From NCBI GenBank assembly GCA_015494675.1, contig WGAW01000106.1, forward strand, positions 1 through 8,296: a stretch of DNA of 8,296 bases. The letters run 5' to 3'. The notes under the pieces were generated by a model, which worked only from the letters and a program-made list of their open reading frames with translations, was not told where the DNA came from and did not search any database. Source of the DNA: Hydrogenimonas sp. (GTDB taxonomy: Bacteria; Campylobacterota; Campylobacteria; Campylobacterales; Hydrogenimonadaceae). The stretch's first letter is position 1; each line of letters starts with the position of its first letter. The translations under genes were made by a program, and so were the position numbers. Below, one piece after another: positions 1-7,017 of the stretch.

Positions 1-117
1 GCGCAGAACAAGATAGCGCTCAAAAGCGGCATGCAGATCTCGATAGAGACCAATATGATAGATATCAAGGCCGACGGTATCCTGACTCTGCAGGGCTCTT
101 TGGTAAAGATCAACTGA
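1..117 (+). CDS. VgrG/gpV-like baseplate spike protein, C-terminal end only
   Basis: Only the last 38 residues are present. The frame is open from base 1 and stops with TGA at 115-117. The visible peptide alternates polar and hydrophobic residues and contains KSGMQISIETNMIDIKA followed by LQGSLVKIN at the C-terminus. This is the usual ending of VgrG, phage gpV and eCIS spike (Afp8-like) proteins, where the C-terminal repeats form a triple-stranded beta-helix needle. The trimer would form the central spike of the baseplate, and its blunt tip is normally capped by a PAAR protein, which is the very next gene. The stop codon overlaps the next start by one base (TGATG), implying translational coupling. 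With no N-terminal gp27-like hub visible, VgrG, gpV and eCIS spike cannot be told apart from this fragment, but spike identity is well supported by the ending and the neighbours. Confidence 0.8.
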   Translation, partial: AQNKIALKSGMQISIETNMIDIKADGILTLQGSLVKIN

Positions 118-416
118 TGGGACTTCCGGCTGCAAGAGTGGGCGATTCGACTGCGCACGGGACACCTCTTTCGCCCGGACCGGGAAGCACGAACGTGCTG
201 ATCGGAGGGCGTCCAGCGTGGCGTGCGGGCGGAGATTTCCACGTATGCCCGCTCGTCAATCCCGGAGGAGCCCCGCATGTCGGCGGAACGGTCGCGGCCG
301 GCAGCGCAACCGTGCTGATTAACGGTATGCCCGCCGCGAGAATGGGTGACCAGATAGTAGAAAGCGGCCCGCCTAACCCGATAGTCTCGGGTGAAGCTAC
401 CGTACTGATAGGATAG
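117..416 (+). CDS. PAAR-domain spike-tip protein
   Basis: A 99-aa protein that is essentially only a PAAR domain (PF05488 type). It begins MGLPAARVGD, so the PAAR motif is at residues 4-7, and a second PAARMGD copy is at 72-78. Glycine-rich hairpins and repeated VLIGG/VLING/VLIG strands (27-31, 66-70, 96-99) fit the cone-shaped fold. H14, H42, C44 and H54 are spaced as the expected zinc ligands. PAAR proteins sharpen the VgrG/gpV spike of T6SS, phages and eCIS (Afp10-like). There is no N- or C-terminal toxin extension, so this is a structural tip and not an evolved effector. The ATG overlaps the stop of the spike gene (TGATG) and no strong Shine-Dalgarno is visible, so re-initiation after the spike gene is likely. 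It is followed 3 nt later by the gp25 gene. The identification is firm; the specific machine is inferred from the neighbours. Confidence 0.95.
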   Translation: MGLPAARVGDSTAHGTPLSPGPGSTNVLIGGRPAWRAGGDFHVCPLVNPGGAPHVGGTVAAGSATVLINGMPAARMGDQIVESGPPNPIVSGEATVLIG

Positions 417-419
417 AGA

Positions 420-815
420 ATGGAAAAGAGATTTTTGGGAAGTGGGTGGAAATTTCCGCCCAAGCTCGATGAAAAGGGGCGTTTTGAGACGGTATCGGCT
501 GAAGAGGATATAAAAGAGGCGATACTGATTATTCTCAAAACGGCACCGGGTGAGCGCGTGATGCAGCCCGAATTTGGATGCGGCATCAACGATTACGTCT
601 TTTCCGTCATCAACAGCGCCACGATGATGGAGATTGAGAAAGAGGTGAAGCGCGCACTGTTGCTATACGAGCCGAGAATCGTCACAGAAAGGGTGGAGGT
701 CTCGGCCGAGGATGCATCGGAGGGAAAACTCCTCGTATCCATCGACTATACGGTAAAAAGTTCGAACAGCAGGCAGAATATGGTCTATCCGTTCTACCTG
801 AAAGAGAAGGGGTAA
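420..815 (+). CDS. gp25/GPW-family baseplate wedge and sheath-initiation protein
   Basis: A 131-aa protein of the gp25-like lysozyme-fold family (PF04965), which includes T4 gp25, P2 gpW, TssE and Afp9. Its length is about that of T4 gp25. Diagnostic parts are the helix at about 28-42 (EEDIKEAILIILKTAPGER), the GERVMQPEFGCGI segment at 44-56, and the family's EPR motif at 84-86 in LLYEPRIVTERV. The EPR region is known in this family to hold the core wedge bundle together. The protein also provides the first beta-strand docking site for the sheath. Start ATG at 420 lies 3 nt after the PAAR stop with a weak AGGA at 410-413 upstream. The next gene begins 3 nt downstream. TssE would also match by domain, but the J-type neighbours make the eCIS/phage version much more likely. 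Confidence 0.93.
   Translation: MEKRFLGSGWKFPPKLDEKGRFETVSAEEDIKEAILIILKTAPGERVMQPEFGCGINDYVFSVINSATMMEIEKEVKRALLLYEPRIVTERVEVSAEDASEGKLLVSIDYTVKSSNSRQNMVYPFYLKEKG
805..812 (+). promoter_or_regulatory. Shine-Dalgarno for the 914-aa J protein
   Basis: A purine-rich AGAAGGGG sits inside the last codons of the gp25 gene and ends 6 nt before the ATG at 819. It supports that start, which is also the first ATG after the gp25 stop. Confidence 0.6.
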
Positions 816-818
816 AAT

Positions 819-3563
819 ATGTCTACGCCCAAGATAAACAGACTCGATACCCGTGAAGTGCTAAAGAGGATCGAAGAGCTGGGCTCTGTATACCTTCCGG
901 CATGGAGGCCGCAAGAGGGCGAGCCGGGCTGGGCGGTGGCGCGTATATACGCCATGATGCACGATGCGCTCGGCAGCGAGGCCGATGCCCTTTTGCAAAA
1001 GCTCTTCATCGCATATCTGGACGAGCTCGGCTTCAGGCAGGCACCTGCGAATGCCGCTGCGGCTCCTGTCGTTTTCGAACTCTCCAAAAGCTTCAAAGGG
1101 AGTGTGAATATTCCGAAGGGCACCGCTCTTGAGAGCGACACTAAAGTGCGCTACGAAACAGAGCGCGACTTTACGGCGGTTTCGGCCAAAATATCCGCCG
1201 TTCTCGATGTCAACCCCGTACGAAACGAGGTGACGGATGTCGCGGAATCTCTGCTGTCGAAAAAAGGCGCGACTCTCTTTGAAGAGGGCGAGGCTGCCTC
1301 CCAGTATATCTACTTTGGAGATGACGAGCTCTTCCGCATACACCGCTTCGCCGGTGACACCGACGCCTATCTGGAGTATATTGTTCCATTCAGGGGTGCG
1401 GTGAAGTGGGAGTACTGGGGCGAGGCCCCCGGAGATCCGGAGCCTGAGTGGAAGCCTTTCATATCTGCCGGAAACGACCTGAACAAGAGAGGAAATACAG
1501 CCACGGTAAAGAGGAAGATAGCGGATATAGAGAGCTACTGGATCAGGGCGAAACTCGACGGTGCGGTAGAGAGAATTTCGGACTATGCAGTCAGCTTCAA
1601 GAGCCGCTCGGGTGTAGATGCCCTCTACCATAACGATGTGGCTATAGACCCATACAGAACGATCTACCCGTTCGGCCGCCTACCGCAGCGCAACGACAGT
1701 TTCTACATAGCCTCATCGGAAGCCTTCTCGAAGCGTGGAGCCGTGGCGGGTATCGACTTCGTCGGTTCCGATATTGTCGTAGATGCGGACGGGAGTGTGA
1801 AGTTCGGTACAGGTATCGTGACGCTGGAGTACTTCAACGGATCGTCATGGAAACCTCTGCGGGTAGTGCAGTACGGGACGCTGGGTCTGAAGGCGGAGAG
1901 GGAGTGCGACCTGAGTTTCAAGATCCCTTTCGATATCGCCGAAACGTCTGTAAACGGCGACAAAAACCTCTGGATAAGATGCCGGCTGGTCGGGGGGAGC
2001 TACACCTGCACGGATGGAGTTGCCGGAGTCTCCTTTTCGATCCCCGTTTTCGACACTATAGATATCTACGTAAAGGAGTTTTCGAGACGCCCTCACTACC
2101 TTTTTCGTGAAGCGCACGGTTCGTTCGAGGATCTTGTCGCGTCGGGAGGCTGGAGAGAGCCGTATTCGGTTGTGGCGGCTGAAAAAGCCGTATATGTGGG
2201 CTTTGACGCACCGTTTGAAGAAGCAGGCGCCATATCTCTCTTTTTCATGCCCAAAGAGGCTACGGATGTGCCTAAACGCGTTTTGGAGTGGTCCTACTCG
2301 AGCGCGGAGGGGTGGAGTCCTCTCCCCGTAGAGGACGGTACCAACGGTTTTGTGCAGAGAGGTTACGTTCAGTTCATAGCCCCTCCGGCGCAGTGTAAAC
2401 GGAAACATTTTGGAAAAGAGCTCTACTGGCTCAAGATAGAGTTTCCTTCGGAAGCGAATAACGTAGAAGTGGAGGGGGTATATCTAAACTGCGTTCCGGT
2501 CACGCAGTCTATAAGTGTTAAAAACGAGATCCTCGGGTCGAGCGACGGGAGCGCTTCCCAGCGCTTCACCCTTGCACACACTCCGGCTTTCGAACAGCAG
2601 GTGTGGGTGCTCGAACCGAAGCGGCCCGCAAGCGGATCGTGGGTGGAGGATAGTTTCGGCGAAGGTTACCGTGTTCTATGGGAGCCTGTAGAAGATCTCG
2701 ACCTCGTCGAAGCGGATGCGAGGTGCTACAGCTTCGACAGCTACACCGGAGAGATTCTGTTCGGAGACGGTGTTCACGGCATGATTCCGCCCATATCGAA
2801 AAACGGTATCACTGCATCGTACCGATATGGCGGAGGTTCGGCGGGCAATGTAAGCGCCGGCAAAATAACGAAGCTGGCCGAAACCATTTCATATATCGAT
2901 AAAGTGTACAATCCCGTTCCCGCTGAAGGGGGCGCCGACGCTCAGAGTCTCGAGTCGCTTATACGTACGGGGCCGCTGCGGATAAAACACCGTTACCGGG
3001 CGGTCAGAAGAGAAGATTACGCTGCACTGGTGACCGAGTCGTCGAGCGATGTCGCAAAAGTCGAAGTGGTGCCCGGCGGCGGAAGGGTCGATCTTTTCAT
3101 CCTTCCATACGGCAGCGAGGCGAAACCGGTGCCGAGCCTGAAGCTGATAAAGAGGATAGAGGAGTATATCGGTTCACACGCTCCAGCCACAGCCCGAATA
3201 GATGTCTCTCCTCCCCTCTACGTTCCGGTCGATGTCGATATTGAACTCTTTACCGGGGATTGGAGTCTGGCCGCCAGTATCAGGCATGGGCTAACAAAAG
3301 CGATAGATAGTTTTCTCCATCCTCTCGAAGGAGGTGGAGAGTCGAAGGGGTGGGAGTTTTCCGAGGCGCCGGCGGTCTCGGACATCATTACGCTTGCAGG
3401 TAGCATCGAGGGTGTCGACGGGATAGCATCTTTGAAGATCTCCTTCGATCTTCCAGGCGGTGATATAACGACGCTATCACTCGGAGACAACGAGACGGTA
3501 AAATTTGAGCCGGGCTGGATGGTCTGCAGCGGCGAACATACGATTCGCGTAAGGGGGGTATGA
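819..3563 (+). CDS. Baseplate J-like wedge protein, long form (gp6/Afp11-12 type)
   Basis: A 914-aa protein predicted to form part of the baseplate wedge, usually as a heterodimer with a second J-type protein (here the next gene). The N-terminal region (about 20-115) reads PAWRPQEGEPGWAVARIY, then a helix ending AYLDELG, a PANAAAAPVVFEL segment and PKGTALESDT. This is the layout of large 'baseplate J/putative baseplate assembly' proteins of eCIS loci. The C-terminal part has FGDGVHGMIPP (648-658), the glycine-rich YGGGSAGN turn, LRIKHRYRAVRREDYAALV near 721-740, PPLYVPVDVDIEL, and FLHPLEGG...GW (832-845), all typical of J/gp47-like proteins (PF04865-type). The middle, roughly 190-545, holds three copies of an aromatic ~50-residue beta module described as a separate entry. 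No signal peptide or membrane segment is seen, as expected for a cytosolically assembled particle. A good Shine-Dalgarno precedes the ATG, and the stop overlaps the next start. Family identity is sure; which of Afp11 or Afp12 it equals is not. Confidence 0.9.
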   Translation: MSTPKINRLDTREVLKRIEELGSVYLPAWRPQEGEPGWAVARIYAMMHDALGSEADALLQKLFIAYLDELGFRQAPANAAAAPVVFELSKSFKGSVNIPKGTALESDTKVRYETERDFTAVSAKISAVLDVNPVRNEVTDVAESLLSKKGATLFEEGEAASQYIYFGDDELFRIHRFAGDTDAYLEYIVPFRGAVKWEYWGEAPGDPEPEWKPFISAGNDLNKRGNTATVKRKIADIESYWIRAKLDGAVERISDYAVSFKSRSGVDALYHNDVAIDPYRTIYPFGRLPQRNDSFYIASSEAFSKRGAVAGIDFVGSDIVVDADGSVKFGTGIVTLEYFNGSSWKPLRVVQYGTLGLKAERECDLSFKIPFDIAETSVNGDKNLWIRCRLVGGSYTCTDGVAGVSFSIPVFDTIDIYVKEFSRRPHYLFREAHGSFEDLVASGGWREPYSVVAAEKAVYVGFDAPFEEAGAISLFFMPKEATDVPKRVLEWSYSSAEGWSPLPVEDGTNGFVQRGYVQFIAPPAQCKRKHFGKELYWLKIEFPSEANNVEVEGVYLNCVPVTQSISVKNEILGSSDGSASQRFTLAHTPAFEQQVWVLEPKRPASGSWVEDSFGEGYRVLWEPVEDLDLVEADARCYSFDSYTGEILFGDGVHGMIPPISKNGITASYRYGGGSAGNVSAGKITKLAETISYIDKVYNPVPAEGGADAQSLESLIRTGPLRIKHRYRAVRREDYAALVTESSSDVAKVEVVPGGGRVDLFILPYGSEAKPVPSLKLIKRIEEYIGSHAPATARIDVSPPLYVPVDVDIELFTGDWSLAASIRHGLTKAIDSFLHPLEGGGESKGWEFSEAPAVSDIITLAGSIEGVDGIASLKISFDLPGGDITTLSLGDNETVKFEPGWMVCSGEHTIRVRGV
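1401..2444 (+). repeat. Three diverged copies of a ~50-residue beta module within the long J protein
   Basis: Protein-level repeat at residues 195-246 (1401-1556), 334-390 (1818-1988) and 488-542 (2280-2444). Each copy begins with a strand of the form VKWEYW / VTLEYF / LEWSYS. This is followed by a Trp-centred turn (EWKPF, SWKPL, GWSPL) and a variable loop. Each ends in an aromatic strand (YWIRAKL, LWIRCRL, YWLKIEF). The distance from module start to the final Trp is 46, 51 and 49 residues, and the copies begin 139 and 154 residues apart. DNA identity between copies is not obvious, so the duplication is old. A carbohydrate-binding-like or Ig-like sandwich is conceivable, but the fold cannot be shown from sequence alone. 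Confidence 0.6.
3551..3558 (+). promoter_or_regulatory. G-rich Shine-Dalgarno with two candidate start codons for the short J protein
   Basis: AAGGGGGG ends 1 nt before the ATG at 3560 and 4 nt before a second in-frame ATG at 3563. Both starts overlap the stop of the preceding gene (TGA at 3561-3563), so translation is coupled either way. The spacing favours the second ATG, giving 599 instead of 600 aa. Confidence 0.5.
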
Positions 3564-5362
3564 TGGGACTCGACATTCCTAATCTCGATACCAACAGATA
3601 CGACCGGTTGATGAAAGAGGCCATGGCCAAACTGCCTTCGTTCTCCGGGGAGTGGAGCGACTTCAACGCTTCCGACCCGGGAGTCACGATAGTTGAACTG
3701 CTGGCGTGGTTTGCGGATATAGATTCTTACCGCTTCGACAGGATAGACGAGAGAGAGCGTCGAGCCTTTTTGAAGCTTGTCGGAATAGAGCCGAAACCGG
3801 CCAAGCCCGCTTCGGTGCTGCTCCATTTCGAGAGTGAAGAGAGTCCGGCTCTCATCACGGCGGGAACGAAACTTTTCGGAAACGGTCTCTATTTTAGAAC
3901 CGAACGGGATCTCAATCTCTCCGGTGCGAAAATTGAGTCGATCGTAACGAGCGGTTTCGGCGACGATATAACCGCTCTTCGCATGCCGTTTTACCCTTTC
4001 GGCACCTTTTTGAGAGAGGGTTTCTACTTTATTTTGAAACTCAGCGAGCCTGTCGGGGGCAAGGTGCGCATCTATTTCAGAGTCAGGAAGATGGGGCTGG
4101 ATACCGACGGCAGCGACAGCCTCTCCTGGAGATTCTGCAACGAGGCCGCAGATTGCATAAAACCGCCTTCGGAGTGGGGAAAAGCCGTCATTGTCGAAGA
4201 GTCCACAGAGGGTCTTCGAAAGAGCGGTTTTATCGAATTTTCACTGCCTGCCGGCACAAGAAAGATAGCCTGTATCCTTCAAAGAAGGGGAGGCTACGAA
4301 AATCTGCCGCTGATAGAGGCGATCGTTCCCGACTCCGTTTTCGCATCGCAGGTCGAAGAGGTGGATAGAGAGCTTGGTCTTAGCAGCGGTTACGTGAATC
4401 AGAGCTTCTCTCTCGAAGAGGGTTTGGACCCGGAGTCCCTGGAGGTCAAAGTGGGGGGGAGAGTATGGAAACGGGTGAAACATTTGGAGAGCTTCGGGCC
4501 GGATGATGAGGTCTATACCCTTGTAGGCGCCACACTGCGGTTCGGAGACGGCGGGTACGGAAAGATTCCGCCCTACGGCGAAGAGATAGTCTGCAGCTAT
4601 CTCAAGAGCGACGGCAGTAAAGGGAATATAGGAAAAAAAGCTTCATGGAGAGTTGGGGATGGGGCAGGGAAATATAGCGTAGAGAATCCGTTCGAGGCTG
4701 TCGGAGGCGAAGATGCGGAGGGGCTCGATGCGCTCTTTGCCTCATTCAGCCGGAACTTGAAAGATATCAAAAGGGCGGTGACGGCCGAAGATCATGAAGA
4801 ACTGGCACTCAAAACCCCCAATACCGTGCTCGCCAGGGCCGTAGCCTACGTGGATGGAAGAAGAAACCGCATAACCTTGACCCTGATACCAGAAAGCGAA
4901 ATAAAGAGACCGATGCCGAGTGATACCACACTTGAAAAAGTTCAAAATTTTCTCGACCATAGACGTCTTCTGACAACAAAAATCTCTGTGGCCAAGCCCC
5001 TCTATGCCGAAGTCTCCGTCTCTGTCGTCGTCCGTTCGCGATCGTTTGACGAGAAGGGTGTAAAAGAGCGGATAGTGAAACGGCTCGATGAATTTTTGCA
5101 TCCGCTCTACGGAGGGAGAGAGAAGAGCGGCTGGATAGATACGAAGAGCCTATATATTTCGCAGCTATACCTGGAGCTCTCATCCATCGAGCAGATAGCC
5201 TCCATAGAGGGCATGTCGGTGACTATACGGTACCCCGACGGCAGGATAGTCAGAAAAAGCGACGGGAAGATAGAGGTGCCGGCCGGTGTCATCTTCTCGT
5301 CCGGTAGACACACCGTCCGCCTTACCCTGCCGGCAGTCGGTGAGTGTGGGAGGAAGGTATGA
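3560..5362 (+). CDS. Baseplate J-like wedge protein, short form (TIGR02243-like)
   Basis: A 600-aa protein (599 if the ATG at 3563 is used) that would pair with the preceding paralog in the baseplate wedge. Its N-terminus carries the signature of 'putative baseplate assembly protein' families in eCIS loci: IPNLDTNRYDRLMKEA, then EWSDFNASDPGVTIVELLAW at 31-50, FLKLVGIEPKPAKPA at 70-84, and an AGTKLF strand. The C-terminal half has FGDGGYGKIPP (328-338), a SDGSKGN turn, PLYAEVSVSVVV, and FLHPLYGG...GW (512-525). These match the J-family motifs of its neighbour with the same 184-residue distance between FGDG and FLHPL. The middle holds one weak copy (188-241, LSWRFC to KIACIL) of the module that occurs three times in the longer protein. 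The start overlaps the upstream stop by 4 nt and the stop overlaps the downstream ATG by 4 nt. The family call is firm; the stoichiometry and partner are inferred from T4 gp6/gp7-type wedges. Confidence 0.92.
   Translation: MMGLDIPNLDTNRYDRLMKEAMAKLPSFSGEWSDFNASDPGVTIVELLAWFADIDSYRFDRIDERERRAFLKLVGIEPKPAKPASVLLHFESEESPALITAGTKLFGNGLYFRTERDLNLSGAKIESIVTSGFGDDITALRMPFYPFGTFLREGFYFILKLSEPVGGKVRIYFRVRKMGLDTDGSDSLSWRFCNEAADCIKPPSEWGKAVIVEESTEGLRKSGFIEFSLPAGTRKIACILQRRGGYENLPLIEAIVPDSVFASQVEEVDRELGLSSGYVNQSFSLEEGLDPESLEVKVGGRVWKRVKHLESFGPDDEVYTLVGATLRFGDGGYGKIPPYGEEIVCSYLKSDGSKGNIGKKASWRVGDGAGKYSVENPFEAVGGEDAEGLDALFASFSRNLKDIKRAVTAEDHEELALKTPNTVLARAVAYVDGRRNRITLTLIPESEIKRPMPSDTTLEKVQNFLDHRRLLTTKISVAKPLYAEVSVSVVVRSRSFDEKGVKERIVKRLDEFLHPLYGGREKSGWIDTKSLYISQLYLELSSIEQIASIEGMSVTIRYPDGRIVRKSDGKIEVPAGVIFSSGRHTVRLTLPAVGECGRKV
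5349..5357 (+). promoter_or_regulatory. Shine-Dalgarno fixing the tail-protein start at 5359
   Basis: GGAGGAAGG lies immediately upstream of the ATG at 5359, with its GGAGG core ending 5 nt before it. An in-frame GTG at 5344 would add five residues but lies ahead of this site, so the ATG that overlaps the upstream stop (ATGA) is the better start. Confidence 0.7.
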
Positions 5363-7014
5363 AAAAGATGCGGGAAAACTACTTTGTCAAGCGCTATACG
5401 GAACCGTTGAGCATCGGCTTCAAACTGCTCTACCGTCCTGAAGAGGAGATTTCGCTTCCGACCGGGCAGTTTGGCGAAAAGAGCAGGGTTTTGGACCTCT
5501 GTGTCGCTGCGGAGCCTTGTGTAATCCTCGTGATGCTCGTGGAGATCTCCGACGAAGAGGATAACAGCATAAAAAGGTTCTATCTCTACGATACAAAAGA
5601 GAAGAGCTTCAGAATGCTCCCCTATATTTTGGAGGGGGCGCAGCCGCTGCAGTTTGCGTACCGGAAAGAGATGCTTCTGCTGCGCTATAAAGAACGTGTA
5701 GATATAGTCTCTATCAGAAGCGGCAGTGTCGTAACTGTCGGAAAAGAGGTGCTTCATGTCGAAGCGGGTGACAGGGTCTATCTGCTCGATGCGCATATGG
5801 AGAGAGTCGCCGCATACGGGTATGACGGTACTCATGAGGAGGATATCGCACCGCCCGACTCCAGAGAGATCGTCGCGATCGACTATGCTGGGGAGCTACA
5901 CTTTCTCACACGCGACAACGAAAAACTCTTTCTCGATTCGAAAGAGTGTGCCGGTCTCGATGCCGACTCCGTCGATCGATTCGGATGGGTGGAGGATAAG
6001 GAGTTTCTCTTTTGTAACGACAATGGACTCTTCCAATATATGCAGGGCGGTATTTTCTCCATAGTGAGAGAGTACGATCGTTTCGACGTTGACTGTATGA
6101 AAAAAGTGTGGTCTCTCGAAAACGGTACCGTTTCCGGGTTTGAACGCAGACGCTTCTATGACGAGAAGTTGGAGCAGAGAGTCGTTTTTGACAGCTTCAA
6201 GGACGATACGGTCTGGAACAGGCTTGTCCTCGATGCCGAGATAAAAGAGCACACCGGAGTGGAGATAGAGGTTCAAAGCGATAGCGGTAAAGAGCGTTTT
6301 ACAAATGCCGAAGATATGCTTCTTTACGGCCACAGAGGGCAGAAACTGACCCTGACAATCACTCTCACCGGCGACGCCGCACGCACCTCTTCGCCACAGC
6401 TTTACAGCGTAAAGACGATTTTCGACGCTACCTCCTATATCGACTATATGCCCACACTCTACAAAGAGGAGCCGGAGACGCTGCATAGGTTCCTTTCGAT
6501 CTTTCAGACCCTCTCCGGCGATCTCGAAGCCGAAGTGGGCGGTCTGTGGAAGATGCTCGATATCGAACTTTGTGACGAGTCGTTTCTATCGTGGCTTTCG
6601 GGATGGCTCGGGCTTAAAAGAGATTACCGCTGGCCGGAACGGAAGTGGCGCCGCTTTTTGCTGAAAGCGCCCGAGCTTTACGCCATGAGCGGCACGAAAA
6701 AGGGTTTGAAGAGTATCTTGGAGATATACACGGGGGCCGTTTTCGACACGGACTTTGATACTGACTCCGATACCGCTCCTCCTATACTCATAGAGGAGTA
6801 TGACGGGCCCGGCAAATATTTTCTCTTCTGTGTGCGTATCAATCCGGCCTATATCGACGAGGAGGTCGACATCGATGTGATACGGGCGATAGTGGAGGAG
6901 TACAAGCCGGCACATACGGAAGCCAAGGTAATGATAGGCTACGAGCTCGACGAAACAGCGCAGATCGTAGTCGGCAAATCGGTACTGCAGCGTAATGAAA
7001 ACGAGAAGGAGTAG
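5359..7014 (+). CDS. Baseplate tail protein with C-terminal gpI/TIGR02242-like domain
   Basis: A 551-aa protein in three parts. Residues about 40-275 are rich in short aromatic strands of a degenerate repeat kind (FYLYDTKEKSF, VYLLDAHMERV, LHFLTRDNEKLFLD, EFLFCNDNGLF), suggesting a divergent beta-propeller. Residues about 284-355 look like a beta-sandwich linker (VWNRLVLDAEIKEHTG, then GHRGQKLTLTITL and SSPQLYSVK). Residues about 359-525 match the phage tail protein I / TIGR02242 domain: SYIDYMPTLYKEEPETLHRF, FLSWLSGWLGL near 408-418, RWPERKWRRF, and the SGTKKGL turn at 444-450, ending with VEEYKPAHTEAKVMIGYEL. P2 gpI is essentially only this last domain, so about 360 residues are added at the N-terminus. 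An Asp-rich run interrupts the domain near 462-472. The likely role is a wedge component between the J proteins and peripheral appendages. The start overlaps the preceding gene by 4 nt. The C-terminal domain is confident; the propeller is inference. Confidence 0.85.
   Translation: MKKMRENYFVKRYTEPLSIGFKLLYRPEEEISLPTGQFGEKSRVLDLCVAAEPCVILVMLVEISDEEDNSIKRFYLYDTKEKSFRMLPYILEGAQPLQFAYRKEMLLLRYKERVDIVSIRSGSVVTVGKEVLHVEAGDRVYLLDAHMERVAAYGYDGTHEEDIAPPDSREIVAIDYAGELHFLTRDNEKLFLDSKECAGLDADSVDRFGWVEDKEFLFCNDNGLFQYMQGGIFSIVREYDRFDVDCMKKVWSLENGTVSGFERRRFYDEKLEQRVVFDSFKDDTVWNRLVLDAEIKEHTGVEIEVQSDSGKERFTNAEDMLLYGHRGQKLTLTITLTGDAARTSSPQLYSVKTIFDATSYIDYMPTLYKEEPETLHRFLSIFQTLSGDLEAEVGGLWKMLDIELCDESFLSWLSGWLGLKRDYRWPERKWRRFLLKAPELYAMSGTKKGLKSILEIYTGAVFDTDFDTDSDTAPPILIEEYDGPGKYFLFCVRINPAYIDEEVDIDVIRAIVEEYKPAHTEAKVMIGYELDETAQIVVGKSVLQRNENEKE
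6742..6774 (+). repeat. Asp-rich short tandem repeat (FDTD-FDTD-SDT) in the tail protein
   Basis: Codes for residues 462-472 of the tail protein, with Asp at every second position (463, 465, 467, 469, 471). The underlying codons differ between units (ttc gac acg gac, then ttt gat act gac), so this is not a fresh nucleotide slippage product. It lies where the conserved helix of the gpI-like domain ends and its last strand begins. Confidence 0.6.
7006..7011 (+). promoter_or_regulatory. Shine-Dalgarno for the last gene in the window
   Basis: A consensus AAGGAG ends 6 nt before the ATG at 7018 and overlaps the last codons of the tail-protein gene. It is the clearest ribosome binding site in the window and supports the call of the edge-truncated gene. 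Confidence 0.7.
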
Positions 7015-7017
7015 GAT

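Noticed and set aside
110..589. Minus-strand open frame of 159 codons opposite PAAR and gp25
   Set aside because: Its Pro/Ser/Gly-rich translation is the mirror of the PAAR gene's Gly/Pro codons and does not resemble a real protein.
420..815. TssE of a type VI secretion system
   Set aside because: The domain alone would fit, but the following two J-type proteins and the gpI-like protein replace TssF/TssG, which points to eCIS or phage-type baseplates.
861..1631. Minus-strand open frame of 256 codons opposite the long J gene
   Set aside because: It lies fully inside a well-supported coding sequence, and its peptide is rich in Arg/Leu/Val shadow patterns without motifs.
4633..4639. A-AAA-AAA heptamer in the short J gene, in the correct frame for -1 slippage
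   Set aside because: The shifted frame stops after about a dozen codons, which would remove the conserved FLHPL end of the protein. No clear stimulatory stem-loop is visible, and a run of seven A is expected by chance in Lys-rich genes.
5344..5358. GTG at 5344 as start of the tail protein
   Set aside because: The strong GGAGGAAGG lies downstream of the GTG and is well placed only for the ATG at 5359.
5107..5835. Minus-strand open frame of 242 codons across the J/tail-protein junction
   Set aside because: No ribosome binding site or domain was noticed; both plus-strand genes under it have conserved family motifs and coupled starts.
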